Shown here one piece after another: positions 33,554 to 43,395 of a stretch of 54,707 nucleotides of DNA. Every line of letters begins with the position of its first letter. The first letter of the stretch is position 1. The notes beneath the pieces were generated by a model, which was not told the origin of the DNA, did no database searches, and worked only from the letters and a program-made list of their open reading frames with translations. The translations under genes were made by a program, and so were the position numbers. The stretch is from assembly GCA_964455395.1 (NCBI GenBank), contig CAYVWB010000023.1, forward strand, positions 1 through 54,707, written 5' to 3'. This stretch comes from CAYVWB01 sp964455395. Lineage in GTDB: Bacteria > Desulfobacterota > Desulfovibrionia > Desulfovibrionales > Desulfovibrionaceae.

Positions 33554-33985
33554 ATGAAGGTGGAACAGATCTCCATTTTCCTCGAAAACAAGGCGGGCCG
33601 TCTTGCCGAGGTGACGGAAATACTAGCCGAAAACCAGATCAACATCCGCGCGCTTTCCCTGGCGGACACCTCGGACTTCGGCATCCTGCGCCTTATCGTC
33701 ACGGATACGGAAAAGGCCAAGGCTGCGCTGAAAGACCGCGGCTTCACCGTGGGCCGGACCACCGTGGTGGCCGTGGAAGTACAAGACCAACCCGGCGGCT
33801 TGGCGCGCATCCTCAAGATCCTCTCCAGCGAATCCATCAACGTGGAATACATGTACGCCTTCGTCCAGCAAAGCGGCGAAAACGCCATCATGATCTTCCG
33901 CTTCGACCGCACCGACCAGGCCATCGAGACGCTGCAGAAGCACGACATCCCCATCGTCCCCGGAGAGCGGGTCTACGCGCTCTAG
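33554..33985 (+). CDS. Tandem ACT-domain protein
   Basis: A 143-residue protein made of two ACT domains: about 1-68 (QISIFLENKAGRLAEVTEIL) and 70-143 (VAVEVQDQPGGLARILKIL). ACT domains bind small ligands, usually amino acids, and regulate metabolism. In many anaerobes such a stand-alone protein sits beside phenylacetate-CoA ligase, but no such gene is adjacent here. A GGAGCGAG site precedes the ATG. A terminator follows. Confidence 0.88.
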   Translation: MKVEQISIFLENKAGRLAEVTEILAENQINIRALSLADTSDFGILRLIVTDTEKAKAALKDRGFTVGRTTVVAVEVQDQPGGLARILKILSSESINVEYMYAFVQQSGENAIMIFRFDRTDQAIETLQKHDIPIVPGERVYAL

Positions 33986-34029
33986 CCCCTGCGTCCAGAC
34001 GCCTCCGGGGCGGCGGACCCTCGGACACA

Positions 34030-34071
34030 ACGGCCGCGCTTCCATCCCGGGAACGCGGCCTTCATTTTTTT
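34030..34071 (+). terminator. Rho-independent terminator
   Basis: GGCCGCG-C-TTCC pairs with GGAACGCGGCC (one bulged C), followed by TTCATTTTTTT. It closes the ispDF-ACT unit. Confidence 0.85.
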
Positions 34072-34241
34072 GTGACACATGGGGTGATCCCCCTTGTCCC
34101 GCTGGCGAGAGTGTAGTATCGTTGACGCTGTAACCACTGGGAAATTGTTGGATTTTTCATGATGTCTCGCGCAAGGGCTCCACGATCCGCCACGCGCAAG
34201 CCATCTTCCGAGCACAGGTTGAACCTCAAGAGGGCGACGTC

Positions 34242-37200
34242 ATGGCTGAGAACCTGCACTCCGAGCATTCCACGGGAGACGCCGTCGGGCGCATCAAGGA
34301 ATACCTCCCCGGCAAGTACTCCCCGACTCCGGAACTCACCAGAATATTGACCGAACCCCTGGCGTCGCTCTATTTCCTGTTGCCGCTCGCCATGCAGAAC
34401 GGCGTGCTGACCGTCGCCACCATCGACCCCGAAGACACCTTCGCCTTCCAGGCCGTGGCGCGCGAAACCAAGATGCGGCTCGAACCCGTGCTCTGCAGCA
34501 AGGAGCAGTTCAGCAAGATCTCGAAAGCGCTGTACAAACGCGACTTCCTTGAAGGGGACATGGCCGCCATGTCCGGCGCGCCCGCGCCCACGCCGGCGCC
34601 CTCCTCCCCCACGGCCCCGCAGTCTTCTGCGCCCGCCGTCACGCCCCGGGAGGAAGACGCCCTCATCGGATTCGATGCGCCGGCGCAGGCCCCCTCTGCG
34701 GAGGCGCCCCCCGAAGTTGCGCCGGCGCTGTCCGAACAGGAGCCTACCGCGCGGACAACCGCCGAGACCTCGCCGCCACAGCTCGGTCTCGCTGATGAGA
34801 ACGACGAGGAGCCGCAGATGGTCTTCAAACGGTCTGCGTCGGTCATGGACGGGAACGCCGAGCAGACCTCGGAAGACGCGCCCTCCGAGCCAAGCTGGGA
34901 AGACACCGACACCCCGGACACCGCAGACAGCGTAGACACCGCAGACACCCCGGACACCGCAGACACCCCGGACACCGCAGACACCGCAGACACCGCAGAC
35001 ACCGACGCGCCGAACGAGAACGCCGACAACGCAAACGCCACAGCGGACACGGCGGTGTTCTTCGATCCTCAAGCCTTTTTCGACGGCGCCCCCCTGCAAT
35101 ACGACGACAAACCGACGCAAGACGACATGATCTTCACGCCCCACATGGAGGACGAGCCCGACGCCCCTGCGCCTCACGCGCATGAGCGCTGCGCCGAAGT
35201 CTCCACCGAGGACGGCGAGGACATCATCTGCTTCGACGACATGAACCCAGCCATGTCTGCAGCCGAGAACGACCCAACGCCGCCGCCCCACCCCAAGCCC
35301 CGCACCCGCGCAGCCCTGCTGGATGAAGCCATCGAGTTCGAAGCCAACGATGGCGTGACCCCTCCCGCACCCCCGTCCGCCACGACGCATGCCCCTGCGG
35401 CCACCACCGGCATGCCGGAAACTTTTGATGACGAGTTCATCGACTTCAGCGGGACAACACCGACGCCGGCTCAGCAGGACACGAAGACCGCGCCCGAAGT
35501 CAAGCCCTCTCAGCAAGAAGCGACATCGTCTCACCAAGGAAGCGCGAAGCCCGCGCCCGAAGTCAAGCCCTCTCAGCAGGAGGCGACATCGCCTCACCAA
35601 GGAAGCGCGAAGCCCGCGCCCGAAGTCAAGCCCTCTCAGCAGGAGGCGACATCGCCTCACCAAGAAAGCGTAAAGGCCGCGCCCGAAGNNNNNNNNNNNN
35701 NNNNNNNNNNNNNNNNNNNNNNNNNNNNNNNNNNNNNNNNNNNNNNNNNNNNNNNNNNNNNNNNNNNNNNNNNNNNNNNNNNNNNNNNGCGCCCGAAGTC
35801 AAGCCGGCTCAGCAAGAAGCGACACCGCCTCACCAAGAAAGCGTAAAGGCCGCGCCCGAAGTCAAGCCGGCTCAGCAAGAAGCGACACCGCCTCACCAAG
35901 AAAGCGCGAAGACCGCGCCCGAAGCGACGTCTCAGCAAGAAGCGACATCGTCTCACCAAGGAAGCGCAAAGGCCGCGCCCGAAGTCAAGCCCTCTCAGCA
36001 GGAGGCGAAGGCCGCGTCCGAAGCGACGTCTCAGCAGGTCGCGAAATCGTCTCACCAAGAAAGCGCAAAGGCCGCGCCCGAAGCGACGTCTCAGCAGGAG
36101 GCGACATCGTCTCACCAAGGAAGCGCGAAGGCCGCGCCCGAAGCGACGTCTCAGCAAGAAGCGACATCGTCTCACCAAGAAAGCGCAAAGGCCGCGCCCG
36201 AAGCGACGTCTCAGCAGGAGGCGAAGGCCGCGCCCGCACCCCACCCGAGCGTCCACGAGCAAACGCCCACCCCCGAGGCGGTCCCCAATCCCAAGGCGGA
36301 CGCCAAGCCCGCGCCCACCGTCGCCGGAACAAGCCTGCCGGACGCCGAAAGCGCCGCCATCGCCCGGGCCTTTGGCGACAGTGTCTCCTTTCATGCTGCA
36401 GCGCGGTCGCACCTGGCCGAAGGCGGTCACTTCCGCGGTTTTGTCGTCAAGTTGCTGGAGACCGCGCGCAATCGTGGCGCCCGGGACGTCCACATCATTC
36501 CGGGCGGGGAGCTCGTCCACCTCAAGTTCCGACTGAAGGACCGCCTCTTCGAGGCGGCATCGCCGGGTCGCTCCATATACCCGGCGCTGGCTGCGGGTCT
36601 GAAGACCTTGGCCGGGCTCTCTCTGGACGAGACGCTCACCCCGCAGGAGGGGAGTTTCACCCTGGAGGACGACGCCGGCCGTCCCTTGGACGCAAGCCTC
36701 GCCACCTTGCCCACCATCCACGGCGAGAAGCTCTTGCTGCAGTTGCGTGCGCGTCGCGAGGACGTCCCGCTGCTCGGCGAGTTGGGGCTCCAGTCAGACG
36801 ACCTCGCCAAGCTCCACCGAGCGCTCTCCGCCGGGCAAGGCATGGTGTTGACGTCCGGCCCCCAGGAGAGCGGCAAGGAGGCGCTGCTCTACTCGCTGCT
36901 GGGTGAGCTCGCCCACCTGGAGCGCCAGATCGTCACCCTGGAGTCGCCGGTGGCGTACCCGCTGCCCAACGCTGTCCAGACGCAGGTGAATCCGCAGCGT
37001 GGTCTGACCTATCCCGTGGGCATGCGCGCGGTGCTGCGGCAGGACCCGGACACCATCCTGCTGACCGAGATCGCGGACCGGGAGACGGCGTCCCTCGCTG
37101 TGGAGTCGTCGCTCTCCGGCCGGCTGGTGCTCTCTTCCATTCACGCGCGCGAGGCCGTGGGGGCGCCTGCAGCGTTGCGCCACCTGGGTGTGGAGCCGTA

Positions 37201-37576
37201 CCTTGCGGGAGCGGCATTGACCGTGTCCATCGCCCAACGCGCTGCGCCACGGCTGTGCAGTCGGTGCAAGGAGCCCTACACCCCGGACCCCAAGCGACTG
37301 CAGGCCTTGGGGCTCAGCAAGTTCGTGGGCGAGCGTTTCTATCGTCCAAAGACCTGCAAGCATTGTGAAAATGGCAAGGACGGCCGGCTGTTGCTGGTGG
37401 AGGTTCTGGAGATGGACGACAACCTCCGCGAGCTGGCGCTGCATGCGACGCCTGTAGCCTTGAAGCGCGAGGCGGTGCGGCGGCGCAAGCTGCGCACCCT
37501 GCGCATGCAAGCGCTCAACCATCTGTTGAAAGGCGACCTTGCCTTGGAAGATTACGTGCGCGTGGCGGCGTCATGA
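34242..37576 (+). CDS. GspE/PilB-type secretion ATPase-like protein with long repeat linker, interrupted by an assembly gap
   Basis: One gene read across a run of 100 Ns. Residues 1-100 are an MshEN/T2SSE N-domain (YLPGKYSPTPELTRIL, LPLAMQNGVLTVATIDPED). A Pro/Ala/Asp/Glu/Gln-rich linker of over 500 residues follows. The C-terminal part (36420-37576) is a T2SSE-type domain: P-loop position SGPQESGKE, Walker B-like DPDTILLTEIADRE, His box SSIHAREA, and zinc cysteines CSRC and CKHC. The P-loop differs from GPTGSGKT: the final Thr is Glu. Before the gap the frame is base 0 mod 3 and after it 2 mod 3, so the true gap is not 100 bases. AGAGGG precedes the ATG. No other secretion or pilus genes are adjacent. 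Role: pilus or type II secretion motor, or a non-hydrolysing relative. Confidence 0.82.
34907..35008 (+). repeat. 9-base in-frame repeat coding Asp-Thr-Ala/Pro
   Basis: About eleven units of GACACCGCA or GACACCCCG with small changes, giving a DTADTPDT tract within the linker of the GspE-like protein. A similar 9-base unit (GACACGCCC) recurs three times at the start of atpA. Confidence 0.9.
35490..36229 (+). repeat. Tandem array of 63/60-base coding repeats spanning the gap
   Basis: Units begin with GCGCCCGAAG. Starts at 35490, 35553, 35616 and 35679 before the gap and 35789, 35852, 35915, 35975, 36014, 36074, 36134 and 36194 after it. Unit lengths are 63 bases early (21 residues: APEVKPSQQEAT then SSHQGSAKP), then mostly 60, with shortened copies of 39 and 36. 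All are multiples of three. Confidence 0.95.
35689..35788. other. 100-base run of N (assembly gap)
   Basis: Exactly 100 Ns within the tandem array: a placeholder length. Frame on the two sides requires a true length of 2 mod 3; with 63-base units, 53, 116, 179 and so on would restore the frame. Confidence 0.97.
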
Positions 37577-37670
37577 GGGCGAGCCGATCGACAACGGAGT
37601 GAGTGCACACCCGCCGCGACGAATCGAACGCGGAGGGACATCGCACGCGGCGCGCGCCTTCGGCAAGCGG

Positions 37671-37720
37671 ACGCCGTCCCGTTTTTCCGCTGTCGCGCTG
37701 CCAGCCCGGGACGGCGTTTC
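37671..37720. terminator. Hairpin terminator between convergent genes
   Basis: Perfect 11-base stem (ACGCCGTCCCG with CGGGACGGCGT) with a long loop containing GTTTTTCC, followed by TTC. It lies between the GspE-like gene and dapB, which converge; it could serve both. Confidence 0.75.
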
Positions 37721-37737
37721 TCCTTGAATCCGGTTTA

Positions 37738-38541
37738 CTACGCCAATGCATCAGCCATGGCGTAGAGCCGTCCGGGCTGCTGTCCGGCGAGCCACGCCGC
37801 GGCGCGCAACGCGCCTTGCGCGAAGGTTTCGCGGGAATGCGCCTGGTGGGTGACTTCGATGCGTTCGCCGGGGCCGAGGAAGTACGTGGTATGCACCCCC
37901 ACCACGTCGCCGCCGCGGATGGTCTGCACGCCAATTTCCTCCTTGGGTCGTGCGCCGATGATGCCTTCGCGGCAGTAGGCGCCCACCTCGTCCAGGTCCC
38001 AGTCCCGCGCTTCGGCCAGCTTCTGCGCCAGCTTCAAGGCGGTGCCGCTGGGGGCGTCCTTCTTCTTGTTGTGGTGGAGCTCCACCATCTCCAGATCGTA
38101 GTCTGGGCCGAGCATCTTCACCAATTTCGGGAGTATATCCAGCAACACGTTCACGCCCACGCTCATATTGGGCGCCCAGAGCAGGGGCGCTTTCCGGGCG
38201 GCGTCGGCGAGAGTCGCCTGCTGGTCTTTGGTCAGGCCGGTGGTGCCGGCCACCATGGCCACGCCGTGGGCAGCGCACGCCAAGGCGTTGGTCACCGTGG
38301 CTTCAGGGGCCGTGAAGTCGATGACGACGGCGCCAGGGTTCTTGCTGACGATCTCCGGCAAGGCTGCGCCGAGGTCCTCACCGATGACGCAGTCGTAGCA
38401 CTCCAAGGCCTCGCGATGGCCGGGCCGCTCCACCACGCCTGCGAGGTGAAAGCGCTCGTCCGCCAGCACGAGTCCGGCGATGGTCGCGCCCATGCGACCA
38501 TGGGCCCCCATGACCACGATGGGCAGAGAGGTGGTTGACAT
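37738..38541 (-). CDS. dapB: 4-hydroxy-tetrahydrodipicolinate reductase
   Basis: A 267-residue NAD(P)H-dependent enzyme of lysine and diaminopimelate synthesis. N-terminal Rossmann motif VVMGAHGRMGATI, IDFTAPEA, AGTTGLT, and the substrate-site ELHHNKKKDAPSGTA with the catalytic His and Lys. Length and motifs are normal. The ATG at 38541 follows an AGGAG site; an upstream in-frame ATG gives only nine extra residues without a site. It lies 39 bases downstream of ligA on the same strand. Confidence 0.96.
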   Translation of the reverse strand: MSTTSLPIVVMGAHGRMGATIAGLVLADERFHLAGVVERPGHREALECYDCVIGEDLGAALPEIVSKNPGAVVIDFTAPEATVTNALACAAHGVAMVAGTTGLTKDQQATLADAARKAPLLWAPNMSVGVNVLLDILPKLVKMLGPDYDLEMVELHHNKKKDAPSGTALKLAQKLAEARDWDLDEVGAYCREGIIGARPKEEIGVQTIRGGDVVGVHTTYFLGPGERIEVTHQAHSRETFAQGALRAAAWLAGQQPGRLYAMADALA

Positions 38542-38580
38542 GTTTTCGCTCCTATTATTCATGATCATTTGTGAGTTTAT

Positions 38581-40770
38581 TCAACTATCTTTGATCCGCA
38601 ACAGAAACGTTGCGGCGTCCAATTGCGGCACGCCCATGGCCGTGGCTTTGGCCAACTTGCTGGCCCCCGGTTTCTCCCCGACCACGAGCAGATCCAGCTT
38701 CTTCGAGACGGAGGACGCCACCTCGCCGCCGGCAGCGCGCACAGCCTCGGCGACTTCCTCGCGGGTCATGCCGGGCACGGCCCCGGTGACAAGCACCTTC
38801 TGGCCGGCAAGGGGACCGGCTGCAGCCTCGGCGGTCTGCTCATTCATGGGCTGGCCGTCGGCGTCGATGGGCGGCAAGTCGGACTCGCCGCGCACGCCGA
38901 GCTCCTGAAGCCGGCGGACGAGCGCACGGTTGGCGTCGTTGGTGAAAAATGCGTGGAGGGAAGCTGCCACTTGCCGGCCGATGTCCGGGAGGCGTTCCAG
39001 TTCGTGGAGCTCCTTGGTGGACTCCGGCGGCAAGGGCTTGGCTGCGGCCTCGGCCAAGGCGTCCAGCGTGCGGTAGCGAGCCGCCAGAGTGCGCGCCGTC
39101 TGTTCGCCCACATGGCGCACGCCGAGCGCCGCGATGAGCCGGCGCAAGGGGGCGTATTTCGCTTGCTCGATGCTGTTGAGGATGTTGCGTGCGAGCTTCT
39201 CGCCCATGCGGTCCAGGGTGAGCAGCTGGTCCCGGGTGAGGGTGAAGAGGTCCGCCGGGGAGGCGGCGAGGTCTGCGTCCAGAAACTGCTCCACCCACTT
39301 GCGGCCCACGCCTTCCATGTCCAGGCCGGCTTTGGAGACGAAATGCGCGAGCCCCTGCCGCCGCACGGCAGGACACGCAAGGTTCTCGCAGCGGCGCACG
39401 GCTTCGCCGGGGAGTCGCTCCACTGGTTCGCCGCATTCGGGGCACCGGGTGGGAAAGAGGAATTCGCGTTCGCTTCCGTCGCGTTTTTCCTTCAAAGGAC
39501 GCACCACTTCGGGAATGACGTCGCCGGCGCGCTGGACCACCACGGTATCGCCGATGCGCAGGTCCTTGGCGCGGATCTCGTCCTCGTTGTGCAGGGTGGC
39601 GCGGGTGACGGTGACCCCCGCCAGGGAGACGGGCTCGAGTTCCGCCACGGGAGTGAGCGCGCCTGTGCGGCCCACTTGCACGCGGATGTCCAGCAGCGTC
39701 GTTTCCGCCTGATGTGCGGGGAATTTCAGGGCGAGGGCCCAGCGCGGCGCCCGCGCCGTGGCGCCCAGGCGGCGCTGCAAGGCGAGGTCGTCCAGTTTGG
39801 CCACCACACCGTCGATCTCGAAGGGCAAAGCCGAGCGCTGCGCAGCCAGTTCCCGATAGACCGCCACCACCTGCTCGGCCGTCGCGCACTGTCGTCCCAT
39901 GGGCGGCGTCACGAAGCCCAGGGCCTGCAGCCCCTCCATGACCGCCGTCTGCGTGGTCCACCGGATGGGGGCGTCGTCGGGCCACTGGACCTCGCCCACA
40001 CCGTACGCCAGAAACCGCAGCGGTCGTGCAGCGGTGATCCTGGAGTCCAGCTGGCGCACGCTGCCGGCTGCGGCGTTGCGGGGGTTGGCGAAGAGCTTGC
40101 CCCCGGTCTCGGCGTGGCGGGCGTTCATGCGTTCGAAGTCCTCGCGGTACATGAGCGTCTCGCCGCGCACGGCAAGTCGGGTGGGGGCGACCCCTGCGAT
40201 GGGGGTCAGCCGCAGGGGCACGGTGCGCACGGTGCGCATGTTCGCGGTGACGACCTCGCCCACTTCGCCGTCGCCGCGTGTGGCCGCCACGGCGAGTTCG
40301 CCGTCCTCATAGACCAGCTCCACGGCGAGGCCGTCCATTTTGGGATCTGTCCAGAAGGGGAGCGCTTCCGGCTTCGGGTAGCCCTCCTCGGGGGGGAGCA
40401 GCCGCCGCAACCGGTCCAGGAAGGCGTGGAAATCCGCTTCCTCAAAGCCGTTGTCCAGGCTGTACATGGGGATGTCGCGGCGGTGCTGGGGCAGGGATTC
40501 CATGGGCTCCCCACCCACGCGGACCGTGGGGGAATTGGGATCCCGCAGCTGTGGAAACGCCGCCTCCAAGGCGTGCAGTTCGGCGAAGAGGGCGTCGTAC
40601 TCGGGATCGGAAAGTTCGGGTTCGTCCAGCACGTAGTAGAGCCGGTCGTGGCGGGCCACCTCCTCCCGGAGCGCTTGAATGCGCTCGGCGGCTTGCGCCT
40701 GCGTGAGGCGTGCGGGCTCGGACGTGGGCTTGTGAGTCGGCTGGGAGGCGGACACGGTCTGGGGCTCCAT
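38581..40770 (-). CDS. ligA: NAD-dependent DNA ligase
   Basis: A 729-residue NAD+-dependent ligase that seals nicks in replication and repair. Domain Ia (YYVLDEPELSDPEYDALF) binds NMN; the adenylation motif KMDG (FWTDPKMDGLAVEL) holds the catalytic Lys. An OB fold, a C4 zinc finger (CPECGEPVERLPGEAVRRCENLACP), HhH motifs and a C-terminal BRCT (GQKVLVTGAVPGMTREE) follow. The first 30 residues are a polar extension. The ATG at 40770 is preferred over one 20 codons upstream, where sequence is Arg-rich. Upstream of dapB, probably the same transcript. Confidence 0.96.
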   Translation of the reverse strand: MEPQTVSASQPTHKPTSEPARLTQAQAAERIQALREEVARHDRLYYVLDEPELSDPEYDALFAELHALEAAFPQLRDPNSPTVRVGGEPMESLPQHRRDIPMYSLDNGFEEADFHAFLDRLRRLLPPEEGYPKPEALPFWTDPKMDGLAVELVYEDGELAVAATRGDGEVGEVVTANMRTVRTVPLRLTPIAGVAPTRLAVRGETLMYREDFERMNARHAETGGKLFANPRNAAAGSVRQLDSRITAARPLRFLAYGVGEVQWPDDAPIRWTTQTAVMEGLQALGFVTPPMGRQCATAEQVVAVYRELAAQRSALPFEIDGVVAKLDDLALQRRLGATARAPRWALALKFPAHQAETTLLDIRVQVGRTGALTPVAELEPVSLAGVTVTRATLHNEDEIRAKDLRIGDTVVVQRAGDVIPEVVRPLKEKRDGSEREFLFPTRCPECGEPVERLPGEAVRRCENLACPAVRRQGLAHFVSKAGLDMEGVGRKWVEQFLDADLAASPADLFTLTRDQLLTLDRMGEKLARNILNSIEQAKYAPLRRLIAALGVRHVGEQTARTLAARYRTLDALAEAAAKPLPPESTKELHELERLPDIGRQVAASLHAFFTNDANRALVRRLQELGVRGESDLPPIDADGQPMNEQTAEAAAGPLAGQKVLVTGAVPGMTREEVAEAVRAAGGEVASSVSKKLDLLVVGEKPGASKLAKATAMGVPQLDAATFLLRIKDS

Positions 40771-40853
40771 ATGAGGACGGCGGGGTTCCGAAAGGAGCAA
40801 CAGGGTAGCGCAAGGCCGTCGCCTCGGCAAGAAGTCAAACGGGTCGGGGGCGC

Positions 40854-41573
40854 TTACGCCTGATTCCGAAGCGCTGCCGTGGCGCGTCGGAGGGTTTCGG
40901 GATCCTTGTTCAGGAGGGTGGCGCCGTTGAAAATGACGCTCCAGAGTCGCTCGAAGGCGTGGCCGGTGTTCTTGGCGTCGTGAGGATCAGCCTCCACCAG
41001 GGCGAGAGCGAGTCGGTAGAACTCCGGCGGGCGGGCGAGGATGCGTTCGCGGCGCGCCAGGAAGAGCCCCGCCGGCGCGCTGACGAGGAACTGCCGGGGT
41101 GGCTCCACGGCGAAGAGCGTGCGGAAGGTCTCGGCCACGGGGATGTCCTTGCCCCAGCCGGCCCAGCGGCCTTCCTTGGCGGGGTCGCGCAGGTCGTGGG
41201 GTCGCCCCAGGCCGTCGCATTTCAGCTTGAACCACGCCAGTCCCGCGAAGGGTGCGCGGCGTTGCAGGAGGGTCTGCAGCTTCACGGCGAGGGCTTCGGC
41301 GTCGGCGCCTGTCTCCAAATGGTGGAAGGGATCGCCCTGCAGGAAGACGATGGTCTCGGGCAACGCATGATACCGCGCAACGATGTGCGTGAGGTAGGTG
41401 TGCGCCTCGCGACCAATGTTGGGCAGGGGTTCGCCGAGGCCGTCGCCGCCTTTGTCGTAGATGGTGAGACGACACGGCAGCCGGCGGCGCAGCGTCTGCG
41501 TCCACGCGAGGGCTTCCTTGTAGCGCGCCACCACGATTTCGAGGGGTTGGGATTCGATTGAAGCCATGCTCAT
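40854..41573 (-). CDS. DUF3431 domain protein
   Basis: A 239-residue protein of the DUF3431 family (often next to glycosyltransferases in fungi and bacteria): EIVVARYKEALAWTQ, IYDKGGDG, LPNIGREAHTYLTHIV, TIVFLQGDPFHH. The pattern of a polar FLQGDPF and NIGREAHTYL suggests a sugar- or nucleotide-modifying enzyme, but the activity is undefined. The start could be 41573 or the ATG two codons later. It is divergent from the TPR-glycosyltransferase, 127 bases away. Confidence 0.8.
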   Translation of the reverse strand: MSMASIESQPLEIVVARYKEALAWTQTLRRRLPCRLTIYDKGGDGLGEPLPNIGREAHTYLTHIVARYHALPETIVFLQGDPFHHLETGADAEALAVKLQTLLQRRAPFAGLAWFKLKCDGLGRPHDLRDPAKEGRWAGWGKDIPVAETFRTLFAVEPPRQFLVSAPAGLFLARRERILARPPEFYRLALALVEADPHDAKNTGHAFERLWSVIFNGATLLNKDPETLRRATAALRNQA

Positions 41574-41700
41574 ATTGCAACCCTGGATACGAGTATGCTA
41601 TTGTACACTGCAGCACCCCAGCCCTGAGGTCCTTACGCCGCCTGCCGCGACATCACGTCCCAGAGCTTCGTCCGCAGGGGTTGGGAAGGAGGCGGCGATC

Positions 41701-43395
41701 ATGTCCACACGCACCCCAGCGCACCCACTCCACCCCATGGCCCCGCCGTGGCCCGGCGAGCTGACGTTCCCCCGCGAGCTGCCCGAGACGCTGCGGAACA
41801 TGCTGCTGGTATGCAGCGAAGGCGCAGCGCACCGCGCCGCCATGGCGCGCATGGCCCTGACCTTGCCCGACGCGGTGGAGACGCCGGCGTCCCTGGGGCG
41901 GCTTCTGGGCATGGATCTGCTGGCGGCCGCGTGGGAAAGCGACCCCCTGGACCCGGACGCCGCCGCCGCCCTGAGCGACCACGCCACGGCCGCCGGCCGC
42001 AGCAACGCCGTCATGGCCCTCGTGGCGCAGAGCGTCACGCAGGCGTGCGCCGCGGAGCCGCCCCTCCCCGACCAATTCGACGAGTACGAGGAATCCCGCG
42101 CATTCGACGTGCTCATGGAACGGCTGCGCCAGACTCCGGCGTCGCCGTGCGCGCTCCGTCGGGCAATACCTCTCTCCCTGGCGCTGGGCAAGTCCGCAGC
42201 GCTGGCCAAACGTTTGCGACCCACGTGGCCGGAGCCTCTGGAACACGTGCGCCGCTACGTGTTGGCCCGGCTCATCCACATGGCCGGCCATCCCGACGAA
42301 GCAGCCGCCCACTACCGTCTCACCTTGGAAGCGCTGGACATCGCCGAAGCGGACGCCTCGCTGGGCCTCTGCCTTCTCGACCTGGGGCACCGGGAGGAAG
42401 GCGTGAGCTGCCTGGCCCGGGCCCTCAAACGCCGGCCGTGGCGCGTGAATCTCCGTCTCCTGCTCCATGATCTGGTGGAACGCCTGGACCAACGCCGGAC
42501 GCGCCTCGCTGAAAGCCCGGCCGTGCTCATCCAGACGAAGGACAATGCCGACGCCCTCCACGGCTGTCTGGAGGGGCTCGCAAAGAGCGAATTGCGCGGC
42601 GGCGTCCTCCTCGTGCTGGACCGCGCCTCCACGGACGCGACCCCTCAAGTGCTGGAATCGTGGAGCCGCAGCCTTGGCGCGGACCGTCTGCAGGTGACGC
42701 GCCTGCCCGTGGACCCCGGCGCGCCTGCTGCGCTCAACTGGCTTCTTTCCCTGGAGGCCGCCCGCGAGCGGCCGCTGCTGGCGCTTGTGGAAGACGACGT
42801 TCTGCTCCCGACAGGCTGGCTGGACGCGTTCGCGCTTGCCCGGGAACGGTACCCGGAAGCCGGCGCCTGGGGGTGCCGCGTGCGCCGCGCCGCCTCGGAC
42901 GCCCTGCTTCTGGAAGCGGACCGCCAGCCTTGCCCCACTCCCCCGGCCGACCCGGCGCACGGCCTGTCGCACCATGGCGAACATGCGGAGCCGGCCGCGC
43001 CGCGGGATTTCGTCCCGGTCCCGCCGGTCTCGCCGGACCCCGGCTACTACGCGTATTGTCGCCCGGCGCTCAGCGTCTCCAGCGCGTGTCGGCTCATTCC
43101 CCGCGCCACTCTGGAACTCGTCCACGGCTACGATCTGCGTTTCTCTCCGGACGGCGCCTGGCGCCTCGACATGGACTTGCGCCTGGCGCGCGCCGGCAAA
43201 CCCGTGGCCTACACCGGTCGTCTGGACGCCGCCCGCCAGACGCTTCGACCACACGCCGACGCCGACGCCGACGCCGTGAAGCTCGCCGGCAAACTCCCCG
43301 ACACGACCTGGAACTCCCTGCGTCGTGACAGTTTGGCCATCCTGCGCATGGATCTCGAAGAAAAATCCGCCCGACTCACGGAGTTGCTGGAGTAA
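41701..43395 (+). CDS. Glycosyltransferase family 2-like protein with N-terminal helical (TPR-like) region
   Basis: A 564-residue protein. The first 260 residues are helical and include TPR-like units (AAHYRLTLEALDIAEADASLGLCLLDLGHREEGVSCLARAL). From about residue 275 a GT-A domain appears: AVLIQTKDNADALHGCLEGL, LLVLDRASTDATPQVLESW, then LLALVEDDVLLPTGWLDAF with the DxD-like EDDV. It should transfer a sugar to an unknown acceptor, perhaps surface polymer or flagellin. A strong GAAGGAGG site precedes the ATG at 41701. Confidence 0.85.
   Translation: MSTRTPAHPLHPMAPPWPGELTFPRELPETLRNMLLVCSEGAAHRAAMARMALTLPDAVETPASLGRLLGMDLLAAAWESDPLDPDAAAALSDHATAAGRSNAVMALVAQSVTQACAAEPPLPDQFDEYEESRAFDVLMERLRQTPASPCALRRAIPLSLALGKSAALAKRLRPTWPEPLEHVRRYVLARLIHMAGHPDEAAAHYRLTLEALDIAEADASLGLCLLDLGHREEGVSCLARALKRRPWRVNLRLLLHDLVERLDQRRTRLAESPAVLIQTKDNADALHGCLEGLAKSELRGGVLLVLDRASTDATPQVLESWSRSLGADRLQVTRLPVDPGAPAALNWLLSLEAARERPLLALVEDDVLLPTGWLDAFALARERYPEAGAWGCRVRRAASDALLLEADRQPCPTPPADPAHGLSHHGEHAEPAAPRDFVPVPPVSPDPGYYAYCRPALSVSSACRLIPRATLELVHGYDLRFSPDGAWRLDMDLRLARAGKPVAYTGRLDAARQTLRPHADADADAVKLAGKLPDTTWNSLRRDSLAILRMDLEEKSARLTELLE

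Noticed and set aside
35490..36229. CRISPR-like regular repeats
   Set aside because: Repeats are contiguous without unique spacers, are all multiples of three and are in frame within a protein.
37605..37645. T-loop-like sequence (TTCGATTC on the minus strand) suggesting a tRNA
   Set aside because: Flanking bases do not form the 5-bp T stem, and no anticodon arm or acceptor stem is present.
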